NCBI GenBank assembly: GCA_910587195.1
Contig: CAJUKL010000012.1
Span: forward strand, 1 to 56,284
Direction: 5' to 3'
DNA length: 56,284 bases
Origin: an uncultured Clostridia bacterium
GTDB taxonomy: Bacteria; Bacillota; Clostridia; Lachnospirales; Anaerotignaceae
Shown here: piece by piece, positions 40,730 to 49,279 of the stretch
Numbering within the stretch: the stretch's first letter is position 1
How the letters are laid out: the number at the start of each line of letters is the position of its first letter
Made by a program: the position numbers and the translations under genes
Notes under the pieces: model-generated
The model's input: only the letters and a program-made list of their open reading frames with translations
Database searches by the model: none
What the model was told of the DNA's origin: nothing

Positions 40730-41058
40730 CTTTTGCACACAGAACAGAAAAAAATTTTAACCACTGGTGCTCTGTTCTCATTTATCTACAACAACTATTC
40801 AATTCCAACCCATAGCTGCAAAACGCTAATTTTGCAAAAGCAAATTAGAACCTTGAAACGCTGTTTCAAACTCTGCCAACTTTTTTGAAAAAAAGTTGGA
40901 CAAAAAACTTTACCTCTCGCAGACAGAACAAATTCTAAATTTTTAACCGATGGTGTTCTGTTCTCATTCAACCACAGCAACTATTTAACTCCCGTACACA
41001 GCTGCAAAACGCTAGTTTTGCACAAAGTTCTTTGCTTACTTTCTTTCAAGAAAGTAAG
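40727..41058 (+). repeat. Dispersed hairpin repeat R6 (one partial and one full copy)
   Basis: Forward orientation. The first partial unit (about 40727-40870) fuses to the 5' side of the broken gene and supplies its apparent first codons. The second has H1 at 40876-40899 (CCAAC/GTTGG stem), GATGGTGTTCTGTTCTC, H2 (GCAAAAC, GCTA, GTTTTGC, about 41003-41020) and H3 at 41035-41058. H3 overlaps the 3' end of thrC. No other gene is seen in 40730-41035. Confidence 0.8.
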
Positions 41059-42505
41059 TTTTGAGAAAATGTTTAATATCTTGCTTTTCACATACGTTAT
41101 TGTGTAATATTTTTCTTGTTTCAATGCCACGTATGGAAGCTGGAATTTCTACACCAGATAATTTTTCCAACTCTTTCATTAATGCAAACGCATCCTCTTT
41201 TTGATTTTTTTTGTCTAAAGCTGTCATGACATCTTTCGTAAATTTATAAGGACTGGCTGTAGATACAATTACCATTGGCGTATTGTCCTTTGTTTGCTCC
41301 TTATATTTTTGATATGCTGCATAAGCAACTGCCGTATGGGTATCCATTATATAGCTTGTTTGTTCATACACTTTTTGAATGGACTGATATGTTTCTTGTT
41401 CTGTTGCATATTCCCCAGAAATTTCACTTTCTTGTATGTCTATTTGATAATTTCCTTCTTGCTGTAATTTTGTCATACATTCTTTTGTTTTTTGCTGCCC
41501 CATTTTATGACACAAAAATCTTTCTAAATTGCTGGAAATTAAAATGTCCATAGAAGGAGATATTGTCACATGAAATGCTCTATTTTTATTATAGACACCC
41601 GTTTCAAAAAAATCATACAATACTTTATTATCGTTTGACGCACAAACAAAATGCTGGACTGGTAACCCCATACATTTTGCATAATAACCGGCTAATATAT
41701 CCCCAAAATTGCCTGTAGGCACAGTAAAATTTAACTCGTCCCCTACTACAATTTCACCTTGTTTGACTGCTTGTGTATAAGCATAATAATAATATACAAT
41801 TTGTGGTACAAGTCTACCAATGTTAATAGAATTTGCAGAAGAAAAAAGATAGCCTTTTTGTTCTAATGTTTTAGAAAGTTCCTTATCTGTAAAAATGCTT
41901 TTTACGGCAGATTGTGCATCATCAAAATTTCCTTTAATGCCTACCACACAAGTATTTTTTCCTTCTTGTGTTGTCATTTGTAATTTTTGCACAGGACTGA
42001 CACCATCTTCTGGAAAAAACACAATAATTTTTGTTCCTTCCACTTCTGCAAAACCTTCTAAAGCTGCTTTTCCGGTATCTCCAGAAGTTGCCGTCAAAAT
42101 AACAATTTCTTTATCAATCTGATTCTTTTTTGCCGCAATCTTCATAAAATAAGGTAAAATGGATAAAGCCATATCTTTAAAAGCAAGTGTTTTTCCATGG
42201 AATAACTCTAAAAAGAAAGCATCTCCTTTTTTTACCAATGGAACAATCTCACTTGTATCAAATTTACTATCATAAGCATTTTCAATGCAATATTTTAATT
42301 CTTGTTCTGTAAAATCGGTTAAATAAAGTTTTAAAACTTCATAAGCCAATTCTTTATAATCTAAATTTACTAATTCTGACAGTGATTTTTCCATTTGTGG
42401 AATTTCTTTTGGAATAAAAAGCCCACCATCGGAACAAATTCCTTTTAAAATTGCTTGCGAAGCCGTTGCTGTTATGGTATTATCTCGTGTTCCAATATAT
42501 TCCAT
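41036..42505 (-). CDS. thrC: Threonine synthase
   Basis: A 489-aa PLP fold-type II enzyme making threonine from O-phosphohomoserine. FHGKTLAFKDMALS near residues 104-117 contains the PLP lysine, LTATSGDTGKAALEGF near 136-151 the phosphate loop, and FTVPTGNFGDILAGYYAK near 259-276 the substrate loop. The N-terminus EYIGTRDNTITATASQAILKGICSDGGLF is typical. The last seven residues (TYFLERK) and the stop lie in the repeat palindrome at 41035-41058, exactly as in the LacI-type regulator gene, so the C-terminus is chimeric. No hom or thrB gene is adjacent. Confidence 0.95.
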   Translation of the reverse strand: MEYIGTRDNTITATASQAILKGICSDGGLFIPKEIPQMEKSLSELVNLDYKELAYEVLKLYLTDFTEQELKYCIENAYDSKFDTSEIVPLVKKGDAFFLELFHGKTLAFKDMALSILPYFMKIAAKKNQIDKEIVILTATSGDTGKAALEGFAEVEGTKIIVFFPEDGVSPVQKLQMTTQEGKNTCVVGIKGNFDDAQSAVKSIFTDKELSKTLEQKGYLFSSANSINIGRLVPQIVYYYYAYTQAVKQGEIVVGDELNFTVPTGNFGDILAGYYAKCMGLPVQHFVCASNDNKVLYDFFETGVYNKNRAFHVTISPSMDILISSNLERFLCHKMGQQKTKECMTKLQQEGNYQIDIQESEISGEYATEQETYQSIQKVYEQTSYIMDTHTAVAYAAYQKYKEQTKDNTPMVIVSTASPYKFTKDVMTALDKKNQKEDAFALMKELEKLSGVEIPASIRGIETRKILHNNVCEKQDIKHFLKTYFLERK

Positions 42506-42562
42506 TTTTATATCCTCTTTTCTGTATTTATTATCAAAACATAATGGCTTTCTATCTGTAAA

Positions 42563-44440
42563 CTAAGCCTTTTTCTTTTTATGTATTTTTCTTATGGTTT
42601 TCTTTTTTATTTTTACAGGTTTTTTATTTTGCTCTTTTTCCTGCTTTTTTAAAGATTGCCTTGGACGTATCAAGCAATGTTTATCATATCCAATTAAATC
42701 TTCTCTGTGTGCCTTTTTTAGTGCCTCCAAAACTAAATGATAATTTTGTGGTGCTTTATATTGGATTAAAGCTCTTTGCATTGCTTTTTCGTGCGGTGTT
42801 TTTGGAACATAAACCTTTTCCATTGTTCTAGGGTCTAATTCTGTATAATACATTGCAGTAGAAAGTGTTCCCGGCGTTGGATAAAAATCCTGTACTTGTT
42901 CTGGCTGATGTCCAATCTCTCTTAAATATTCCGCCAATTCAATCGCAGCTTGCAAATCGCTGCCTGGATGACTACTCATTAAATAAGGTACCAAATATTG
43001 CTCCTTATGGATTTTTCGATTGATTTCTGTATAACGCTTTACAAACTTATTATATATTTCTTTTGTTGGTTTTCCCATTTTTGCCAAAACTTTGGGAGAA
43101 ATATGTTCTGGTGCAACTTTAAGCTGACCACTGACATGATATTTACAAAGTTCTTCAAAAAAAGTTGGGTCTTTGTCATAAATTAAATAATCATAACGAA
43201 TACCAGAACGAATAAATACCTTTTTTACCTTTGGTATTTCCCTTAATTTTCTAAGTAACATAACATAATCTTTATGGTCTACTTTTAATTGCTCACATTT
43301 TGTAGGAAACAAACATTGTTTATTTTTGCAAGCTCCTTTTGTCAACTGTTTTTGACAGGCAGCTTGTCTAAAGTTTGCCGTTGGCCCGCCTACATCATGA
43401 ATATATCCTTTAAAATCTGGCTCCCAGACCATATTTTTTGCTTCTTCTACAATAGAGTCATGGCTTCTAGCAGTCACCACTCTCCCTTGATGAAATGCCA
43501 AAGCGCAAAAATTACAATTTCCAAAACAGCCTCTATTGCTAATCAAACTAAATTTTACTTCTTCAATGGCAGGAATCCCACCCTCTTTTTCATACATTGG
43601 GTGATAGGTTCGCATATAATGATAAGAATATACCTTGTCCAACTCTGCTGTTTGCAATGGAAAAGAAGGTGGATTTTGTACAACATACCATTCCTTATAT
43701 TTTTCCACTAATGTTTTTGAAAAAGCATCTGTATTTTGATATTGTATCAAAAAACTTTCTGCAAACTTTGTTTTAGACTGCACCACCTCATGGTAATCCG
43801 GCAAGTGGATTGCATCAAATGCCCTGTCAGGGTCTTTTGTTTTATAAACAGACCCTCTAATAAAGGTAATTTCTTGCATAGGAAGCCCACTATCTAATGC
43901 TTCCGCAAGTTCTATTATCTGATGTTCTCCCATGCCAAACAAAACTAAATCGGCTCCAGAATCCAACAAAATAGAACGCCTTACTTTATTATCCCAATAG
44001 TCATAGTGTGACAGCCTTCTTAGACTTGCCTCAATTCCACCTAATACAATGGGCGTCTTTTTATAAATTTCTCTTAATTTATTACTATATACAATATCTG
44101 CTCTATCAGGACGACAGCCTATTTTTCCGCCCGGAGAATAAGCATCTTTTTGGCGGCGTTTTTTTGCCACACTATAATGATTTACCATAGAATCTATATT
44201 TCCGCTGCTTACCAAAAAAGCTAATCTAGGTTCTCCTAATTTCATAAAATCTTCTTTTTTATTCCAATCAGGCTGTGGAATTATCCCCACTTTATAGCCA
44301 GCGTTTTCTAATGTTCTGCAAATGATTGCCGCTCCAAAAGAAGGATGGTCAACATAAGCATCACCACAAATATATACAAAATCAAGTTGCTCCCAGCCTC
44401 GTTCTTTTACTTCTTCCATTGTCACTGGTAAAAAAGGCAT
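42563..44440 (-). CDS. YgiQ-family radical SAM protein
   Basis: A 625-aa protein of the UPF0313/YgiQ family. A cobalamin-binding-like N-terminal region (YICGDAYVDHPSFGAAIICRTLE) precedes the radical-SAM cysteines in GCFGNCNFC near residues 302-310. The C-terminus holds conserved EQVQDFYPTPGTLSTAMYYTELDPRT and a basic Lys-rich tail (KKPVKIKKKTIRKIHKKKK) that suggests RNA binding. The upstream in-frame ATG 44518 lacks a ribosome binding site; GAGGAAAATAAA precedes ATG 44440. The chemical reaction of the family is not settled. Confidence 0.92.
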   Translation of the reverse strand: MPFLPVTMEEVKERGWEQLDFVYICGDAYVDHPSFGAAIICRTLENAGYKVGIIPQPDWNKKEDFMKLGEPRLAFLVSSGNIDSMVNHYSVAKKRRQKDAYSPGGKIGCRPDRADIVYSNKLREIYKKTPIVLGGIEASLRRLSHYDYWDNKVRRSILLDSGADLVLFGMGEHQIIELAEALDSGLPMQEITFIRGSVYKTKDPDRAFDAIHLPDYHEVVQSKTKFAESFLIQYQNTDAFSKTLVEKYKEWYVVQNPPSFPLQTAELDKVYSYHYMRTYHPMYEKEGGIPAIEEVKFSLISNRGCFGNCNFCALAFHQGRVVTARSHDSIVEEAKNMVWEPDFKGYIHDVGGPTANFRQAACQKQLTKGACKNKQCLFPTKCEQLKVDHKDYVMLLRKLREIPKVKKVFIRSGIRYDYLIYDKDPTFFEELCKYHVSGQLKVAPEHISPKVLAKMGKPTKEIYNKFVKRYTEINRKIHKEQYLVPYLMSSHPGSDLQAAIELAEYLREIGHQPEQVQDFYPTPGTLSTAMYYTELDPRTMEKVYVPKTPHEKAMQRALIQYKAPQNYHLVLEALKKAHREDLIGYDKHCLIRPRQSLKKQEKEQNKKPVKIKKKTIRKIHKKKKA

Positions 44441-44511
44441 TTTATTTTCCTCTTTTCTTTTTAATATCGAAAGTAATTGTATCATAGAAGAATTAGAAAG
44501 GCAATATATTA

Positions 44512-44785
44512 CTCCCATTAGGAGTGGCTAAATAAGCATTTTTTAAATAGGGGAACTTTTTTCACTTGTGAAAAGTTCCCCTGTCGCTTTGCTCCTCCCC
44601 TTCAAAAACACGCTTGAAACATAAAAAACCTTAAAATCTTGAGACTTTGGTCTTAGCCTTGCTTCGGCCGTTTCAGAACAAACGTCCACTGGACGTTTTG
44701 AAACTCAAACTCCACTCGCTTTTGAAAAAGCGAGGCAAAACTTTTATGGAAAACTTCGTTTTCCTAATAATAAACAGAAATAAAA
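44512..44785 (+). repeat. Dispersed hairpin repeat R7
   Basis: Forward orientation, filling the gap between the YgiQ and methyltransferase genes. It starts with ACTCCCATTAGGAGT, then H6 (GGGGAACTTTTTTCAC 44551-44566 with GTGAAAAGTTCCCC 44569-44582), an H4-like CTTGAGACTTTGGTCTTAG, AAACGTCCACTGGACGTTT (a near-perfect palindrome), and H1 44715-44734 (CTCGC/GCGAG stem). It ends near AAACAG without the H2-H3 part. The remnant at 34.8 kb has this same end. Confidence 0.75.
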
Positions 44786-44798
44786 ATTATTTTTAAAA

Positions 44799-46154
44799 CT
44801 ACTCTTTTCGGACACTCCCCTCCCATTTCCAAGCAGCACGATATTTATTTTTTAAACGTCCTTTTTGTAATTTTCCCCAGCCTAAACCATAACCATCTAC
44901 ACAAACAAGATACCAGCCTTCTCCCGGCTCTGTCACAGCAATACTTTCTCCTTTTAAATATCTTATGACTTCCTCTCCTTTGGAACAAAAATCAATATAG
45001 TTATTGACATCATTTTTATTTAATGCAAGAGCAAGTGCTTGAGAAGGTTCAAACCTATTTTTTTTAAAAGTTCCCAGTTGCAAACCACTTCGCAAAACTC
45101 TAAGACCCTTCAGCACAGGAACATTTTCTGGCAGGTAACACAAATCATCTCCATAAATTTTATAAATTCCTTTTATCTTTTGCCAATTTGGTTTTAAAAC
45201 TTGTTTTTCAAATTCCCAAAAAAAAGAAATTCTTTGGTCTACTTGTTCCCTTTCTACTGCAAAAAAAGTTTGTGCTTGAATGCCCCGTTTTTGTAATAAT
45301 GCTAAAAAATGCCCTTCTCCCTTTATTTTATGAGGAAATAATCTTGCACAGCCTTCTTTTCCTATTTCAAAACCCCATTTTTGTGAAATCGGTACAAGTG
45401 TAAACTCTTTATGCGATTGCAAAAACTGTTGTATCATTTTTTCATTTTCTTCTGGCGAAAAAGTGCAAGTAGAATATAATAACATACCATCTGTTTTTAG
45501 CATCATTGCTGCATGGTTTAATATTTCCTTTTGCTGCTTCATACAAAAACTTATCAATGTATGATTCCACTTTTTTATCATATCATTGTCTTTTCGAAAC
45601 ATTCCTTCTCCAGAACAAGGTGCGTCGATTAATATTTTATCAAAATAATTTTGAAAATAGTTAGAAAGTTTTTGTGGTGTTTCACTCATGACAATACTAT
45701 TACAAATTCCAAAAAGTTCTATATTTTTTAAAAGTGCTTTTGTTCTACCTGCGCTAATATCATTGGATACCAATACCCCTGTTTGACATAATCTTGCACC
45801 TAATTGGGTACTTTTTCCGCCTGGTGCAGCACAAATGTCTAATACAGCATCATTTTTTTCGATTGGCAGCACAGAAGCTGGAGCCATTGCACTTGGCTCT
45901 TGTATATAATATAAACCTGCATAATAATAGGGATGTTTTGCCGGACGTTCTTGCTCCTCATAATAAAATCCATCTTCACACCATGCTACAGATTCTGTAG
46001 CAAAAAGTGCCTTATATTGTTCTTTGCTCCATTTTAAGGAATTGATACGCAATCCAGCATAACTTTTTTGCGCAAAAGAATCTAAATATTGTTGAAATTC
46101 CTTTTCTCCTAACAGATTTTTCATTTTTTCCAGATATTCCTGCGGTAAATTCAT
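44799..46154 (-). CDS. rRNA cytosine-C5 methyltransferase (RsmB/RsmF, NOL1/NOP2/Sun family)
   Basis: A 451-aa SAM-dependent RNA m5C methyltransferase. DICAAPGGKSTQLGA near residues 106-120 is SAM motif I. DAPCSGEGMFRKD near 177-189 and YSTCTFSPEENE near 226-237 carry the two catalytic cysteines of the family (P-C and T-C). The C-terminal region (RSGLQLGTFKKNRFEPSQALALAL and a PUA-like end) matches RsmF-type enzymes that modify 16S rRNA. GGTGA lies before the ATG. It could act on either subunit rRNA; the class is sure, the site is not. Confidence 0.92.
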   Translation of the reverse strand: MNLPQEYLEKMKNLLGEKEFQQYLDSFAQKSYAGLRINSLKWSKEQYKALFATESVAWCEDGFYYEEQERPAKHPYYYAGLYYIQEPSAMAPASVLPIEKNDAVLDICAAPGGKSTQLGARLCQTGVLVSNDISAGRTKALLKNIELFGICNSIVMSETPQKLSNYFQNYFDKILIDAPCSGEGMFRKDNDMIKKWNHTLISFCMKQQKEILNHAAMMLKTDGMLLYSTCTFSPEENEKMIQQFLQSHKEFTLVPISQKWGFEIGKEGCARLFPHKIKGEGHFLALLQKRGIQAQTFFAVEREQVDQRISFFWEFEKQVLKPNWQKIKGIYKIYGDDLCYLPENVPVLKGLRVLRSGLQLGTFKKNRFEPSQALALALNKNDVNNYIDFCSKGEEVIRYLKGESIAVTEPGEGWYLVCVDGYGLGWGKLQKGRLKNKYRAAWKWEGSVRKE

Positions 46155-46313
46155 GTTTTTGTCACCTGTTCTTTTATTTTTATTCCATCATATAAGAAAA
46201 TAAATAGAATTACAATTCTTTTTTCTTTACAAAGCGCATTTTTTTCTATACTATAGAAATCAAAAATCTTAATTGCCTTAAAACATTTTTAACATTAAAA
46301 AGGAGTGATATAT

Positions 46314-46895
46314 ATGCCAAAACAAAACTGGAAACCGGGTACTGTTCTTTATCCTGTTCCTGTTGTTATGGTGTCCTGTGGCAGCATGGACGGCGAAAAA
46401 AATATTATTACGGTTGCTTGGACAGGTACCATTAACAGCGACCCCGCTATGACCTATATTTCCTTACGCCCTTCCCGCCACTCTTATGACATTATCAAAC
46501 AATCCAAAGAATTTGTCATTAACTTGGTGACAAAAAAACTCACTTATGCCTGTGATTACTGTGGTGTTAAAAGCGGAAAAGAAATTGATAAATTTAAAGA
46601 AATGCATTTAACGGCTGTCAAAGGTGCAAAAGTTTCTGCGCCGATTATTTATGAAAGTCCTATTAATATTGAATGTCATGTCAAGGATATTATACCACTT
46701 GGCACACATGATATGTTTTTAGGGGAAGTTGTCAATGTTTCTGTGAGTGACACATATTTAGATAAAAATGGAAAATTTCATTTTAATAAAACAAATCCTA
46801 TTTGTTATTCTCATGGCTGCTATTATGCCTTAGGAGAAAAATTAGGTAGTTTTGGCTACTCTGTCAAAAAGAAAAAAACAGGAAAAAAGAAATAA
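46314..46895 (+). CDS. Flavin reductase-like (FMN-binding split-barrel) protein
   Basis: A 193-aa protein of the flavoredoxin/flavin reductase group. WTGTINSDPAMTYISLRPSRHSYDIIKQSKEFVINL at about residues 42-77 is the FMN-binding block, with the conserved S-x-R-P and R-H-S/T elements. ACDYCGVKSGKEIDKF near 83-98 and the late INPICYSHGCYYALGE-like segment have conserved Cys and His. GTG 46305 is in frame, but AAAAAGGAG (46296-46304) fits ATG 46314. Members reduce flavin or pass electrons in anaerobes; physiological partner unknown. Confidence 0.9.
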   Translation: MPKQNWKPGTVLYPVPVVMVSCGSMDGEKNIITVAWTGTINSDPAMTYISLRPSRHSYDIIKQSKEFVINLVTKKLTYACDYCGVKSGKEIDKFKEMHLTAVKGAKVSAPIIYESPINIECHVKDIIPLGTHDMFLGEVVNVSVSDTYLDKNGKFHFNKTNPICYSHGCYYALGEKLGSFGYSVKKKKTGKKK

Positions 46896-46909
46896 AAAGG
46901 AGATTTTTT

Positions 46910-46936
46910 ATGATAGAAAGAATGGTACTTTTCTAG
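46910..46936 (+). other. 8-codon ORF with strong ribosome binding site
   Basis: ATG 46910 to TAG 46934-46936 encodes MIERMVLF behind AAAAAGGAG. It stands between the flavin reductase and the small basic protein gene. It may be a leader, the remnant of a gene, or chance. Confidence 0.25.
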
Positions 46937-46987
46937 GTATGGAGTAAATACATTTTGTAAATCTAAAACCCATATCAGGGAAAGGAT

Positions 46988-47275
46988 ATGAACAAAATAC
47001 AGCAAGAGATTTTTTGTTGGGAAACAGAACAAGAAAAAAAAATTTTTAAAAAAATGTATGCAAAAAAATTAAACAGAGGAAATCCCAGAACAAAAGCCTT
47101 TCAAGATTTCCGCCACCATCGTTTAACAGGACATTGGTTTAAAAAAGAAACAAAATACATTCGTAAACTAACAAACAGAAAATTTCGCAGAACATTAAAA
47201 CAAAAGCTATATCATGAGGCATATTATAAACCTAGAAACAGAGATTATAAAACTTATGGATGGCTTACCTGGTAA
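46988..47275 (+). CDS. Small basic protein of unknown function
   Basis: A 95-aa, strongly basic protein (KKMYAKKLNRGNPRTKAFQDFRHHRLTGHWFKKE; late NRKFRRTLKQKLYHEAYY and RDYKTYGWLTW). Clusters of Arg, Lys, Tyr and Trp suggest nucleic-acid binding; no membrane span or signal peptide. The ribosome binding site GGGAAAGG is close to the ATG. The C-terminal DYKTYGWLTW reads like a conserved tail seen in Clostridia proteins of unknown role. Probably last gene in the flavin reductase transcript. Confidence 0.72.
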   Translation: MNKIQQEIFCWETEQEKKIFKKMYAKKLNRGNPRTKAFQDFRHHRLTGHWFKKETKYIRKLTNRKFRRTLKQKLYHEAYYKPRNRDYKTYGWLTW

Positions 47276-47278
47276 CAT

Positions 47279-47311
47279 AAAAAGGCTACTGTATTATTGC
47301 AGCAGCCTTTT
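47279..47311. terminator. Bidirectional terminator
   Basis: AAAAAGGCTACTG pairs with CAGCAGCCTTTTT with one mismatch and an 8-base loop. It separates the convergent small basic protein and acyl-CoA dehydrogenase genes. Confidence 0.82.
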
Positions 47312-47320
47312 TTTATACTA

Positions 47321-48463
47321 TTATTTTAATTTTAACCAGTTTGCAATGACAATTTTTTGCACTTCTGAAGTACCTTCATAAATTTCAGTGATTTTAGCAT
47401 CACGCATCATTCTTTCAATCGGATACTCTCTTGTATAACCATATCCACCAAATAACTGCAAGCATCTTCTTGTTACATCACTTGCGGTACTACCTGCCAA
47501 ATATTTTGCCATAGAAGATAAATGGCTATATGGTCTATGTGCATCCTTTTCGCAAGCTGCTTCGTATACCAATAATTTTACTGCTTCTACTTTTGCAGCC
47601 ATGTCTGCTAATTCAAACTGTGTATTTTGGAACTGACCAATTTTTCTGCCAAATTGTTTTCTTTCTAATACATATTTTACACATTCGTCTATTGCACCTT
47701 CCGAGATACCCAGTGCTTGGGAAGCGATTCCAATACGACCTGCATCTAAAGTTTGCATTGCAATTTTAAAGCCCTGTCCTTCTTTTCCTAAAATATTTTC
47801 TTTTGGAATACGACAATTTTCAAATACTAACTCGCAAGTTGCAGAGCCTCTAATACCCATTTTTCTTTCTTTTTTACCAAAGGAAAAACCTGGTGTACCT
47901 TTTTCCACAATAAAAGCAGAAATTCCTCTTGTACCTTTTGATACATCTGTCATAGCAACAACAACATAAGTATCTGCATATTCTCCATTTGTAATAAAGA
48001 TTTTTGTACCATTTAAAACATATTCATCACCATCTAATACTGCTTTTGTCTGCTGCATTGATGCATCTGTACCAGCACTTGGCTCTGTCAAACCAAAAGC
48101 GCCCAATTTTTCGCCTTTTGCCAAAGGTACCAGATATTTCTTTTTTTGTTCTTCTGTACCAAATTGGAAAATTGGCTGACAGCACAAAGAGGTATGTGCA
48201 GAAACAATAACAGCGGTAGTTGCACAAACTTTTCCCAATTCTTCCACTGCCATAGAATATGCTAAATTATCTGCACCAGAACCGCCATACTCTTTTGGAA
48301 AAGGGATTCCCATAAAACCATATTTTGCTAATTTTTTTACTGTTTCTACTGGAAAACGTTCTTGCTCATCTAATTCCTCTGCTAAAGGTTTCACTTCTTC
48401 TTCTGCAAATTTTCTGTACAAATCTCTTAATAATAAATGTCTTTTTGATAAACTAAATTCCAT
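47321..48463 (-). CDS. Acyl-CoA dehydrogenase (butyryl-CoA dehydrogenase-like)
   Basis: A 380-aa FAD flavoenzyme of short-chain acyl-CoA metabolism. FGLTEPSAGTDASMQQTKAV near residues 123-142 and YVLNGTKIFITNGEYAD near 148-164 bind FAD and substrate. LQLFGGYGYTREYPIERMMRDAKITEIYEGTSEVQKIVIA near 330-369 contains the catalytic Glu (YEGTSE). Start ATG 48463 follows AAGGAGG; ATG 48484 in frame overlaps it. No etfA/etfB, crt or hbd gene is adjacent, which is unusual for a fermentative butyryl-CoA dehydrogenase; a different short or branched acyl-CoA is possible. A Rex box lies upstream. Confidence 0.93.
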   Translation of the reverse strand: MEFSLSKRHLLLRDLYRKFAEEEVKPLAEELDEQERFPVETVKKLAKYGFMGIPFPKEYGGSGADNLAYSMAVEELGKVCATTAVIVSAHTSLCCQPIFQFGTEEQKKKYLVPLAKGEKLGAFGLTEPSAGTDASMQQTKAVLDGDEYVLNGTKIFITNGEYADTYVVVAMTDVSKGTRGISAFIVEKGTPGFSFGKKERKMGIRGSATCELVFENCRIPKENILGKEGQGFKIAMQTLDAGRIGIASQALGISEGAIDECVKYVLERKQFGRKIGQFQNTQFELADMAAKVEAVKLLVYEAACEKDAHRPYSHLSSMAKYLAGSTASDVTRRCLQLFGGYGYTREYPIERMMRDAKITEIYEGTSEVQKIVIANWLKLK

Positions 48464-48503
48464 AAAACTGTCCTCCTTCGACAAACAAACAATTTTTGCA
48501 ATC

Positions 48504-48521
48504 TTATTTTTGCAAAAATAA
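48504..48521. promoter_or_regulatory. 18-bp perfect palindrome in acyl-CoA dehydrogenase leader
   Basis: TTATTTTTGCAAAAATAA, about 40 bases upstream of the start codon and downstream of the Rex box. A half copy (AATTTTTGCAA) lies at 48491-48501. It may be an operator for a second regulator; no family matches confidently. Confidence 0.35.
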
Positions 48522-48568
48522 CAAATCAGAAAACGATATTCTATTTATAAATACAGAAAATCGCCCTA

Positions 48569-48589
48569 TTGTGAATCTATTCACATTAT
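48569..48589. promoter_or_regulatory. Rex box over the acyl-CoA dehydrogenase promoter
   Basis: TTGTGAATCTATTCACAT (48569-48586) is a perfect TGTGAAT/ATTCACA palindrome. It matches the Firmicutes redox-sensor Rex consensus TTGTGAA-N4-TTCACAA except for the last base. On the minus strand a TATAAT -10 (48584-48589) overlaps it, so Rex binding would block transcription and high NADH would release it. Rex control of butyryl-CoA genes is known in clostridia. Confidence 0.75.
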
Positions 48590-48689
48590 ACATGATTTAC
48601 ACAAAAATTGCTATAGTGTTTTGAAAAAAATGCAATAAAATTTAAAATAAAATTGACAATATTTATAAAAAATTACCGAATAACAGTAT

Positions 48690-49253
48690 TTATTTTAGAA
48701 TGTTTTTGTTATTTTTAAGTTCTCCTGTAAAAATCGGTTGATATACCAATTTGCCACCAATACGCACACTTTCAAACAATGTAATACAATCTACTATCAT
48801 TTCCTTTTGTTCTACAAGCACAGATTTTTGTATTTGTGCAAAAGAATGATATGGAATTGCTTCTCTTGCTAAGGTAATATGGGGACTTAATTTTCTTTTT
48901 TCCCTTGCAAAACCTTGCCTATTTAAATTTTTTTCTAGGCTTTCAAATAAGCGAAATAAGGCATTATTTTTTTCTGTTCCAACCCATATAATCCCTTTTT
49001 CTCCCCTTTGAAAAACACCAAGCTGATGCAGGTTTCCTATAAATTTTCTGTTTTGTAAAGCTGTTTCATATACTGCTTGCTTTAAGTCATCCAATTCTGC
49101 TGTTGTTGTTTCGCCCAAAAAATGCAAGGTCATATGAAAATTATCTTTTTCTGTAAAATTTCCTTTTTTACACATTTGTGCACATTGCTGTTGTATTTGA
49201 AATAATGTTTCTTTTACATCTTGTTTGACAGGGATTCCTATAAATGTCCTCAT
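48690..49253 (-). CDS. thpR: RNA 2',3'-cyclic phosphodiesterase (LigT/ThpR family)
   Basis: A 187-aa two-H phosphoesterase. The two H-x-T/S-L motifs are NFHMTLHFLGE near residues 38-48 and SPHITLARE near 124-132. RTFIGIPV at the N-terminus is typical of the family. ATG 49265 is in frame, but GGAGG overlaps it and ATG 49253 follows; the protein then starts MRTFIGIPV. It opens or closes 2',3'-cyclic phosphate RNA ends. It follows a perfect terminator palindrome, so it has its own transcription or relies on readthrough. Confidence 0.93.
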   Translation of the reverse strand: MRTFIGIPVKQDVKETLFQIQQQCAQMCKKGNFTEKDNFHMTLHFLGETTTAELDDLKQAVYETALQNRKFIGNLHQLGVFQRGEKGIIWVGTEKNNALFRLFESLEKNLNRQGFAREKRKLSPHITLAREAIPYHSFAQIQKSVLVEQKEMIVDCITLFESVRIGGKLVYQPIFTGELKNNKNILK

Positions 49254-49279
49254 TACTTCCTCCATTATGTTTAGTGAAA

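Noticed and set aside
40386..40781. Intact 131-aa gene
   Set aside because: Its first 17 or so codons come from a repeat and its stop is an in-frame TAA inside a longer continuous coding frame, so it is part of the pseudogene.
42506..42562. T-box or threonine attenuator upstream of thrC
   Set aside because: Only 57 bases separate thrC from the next start, too short for a T-box, and no threonine-rich leader peptide is seen.
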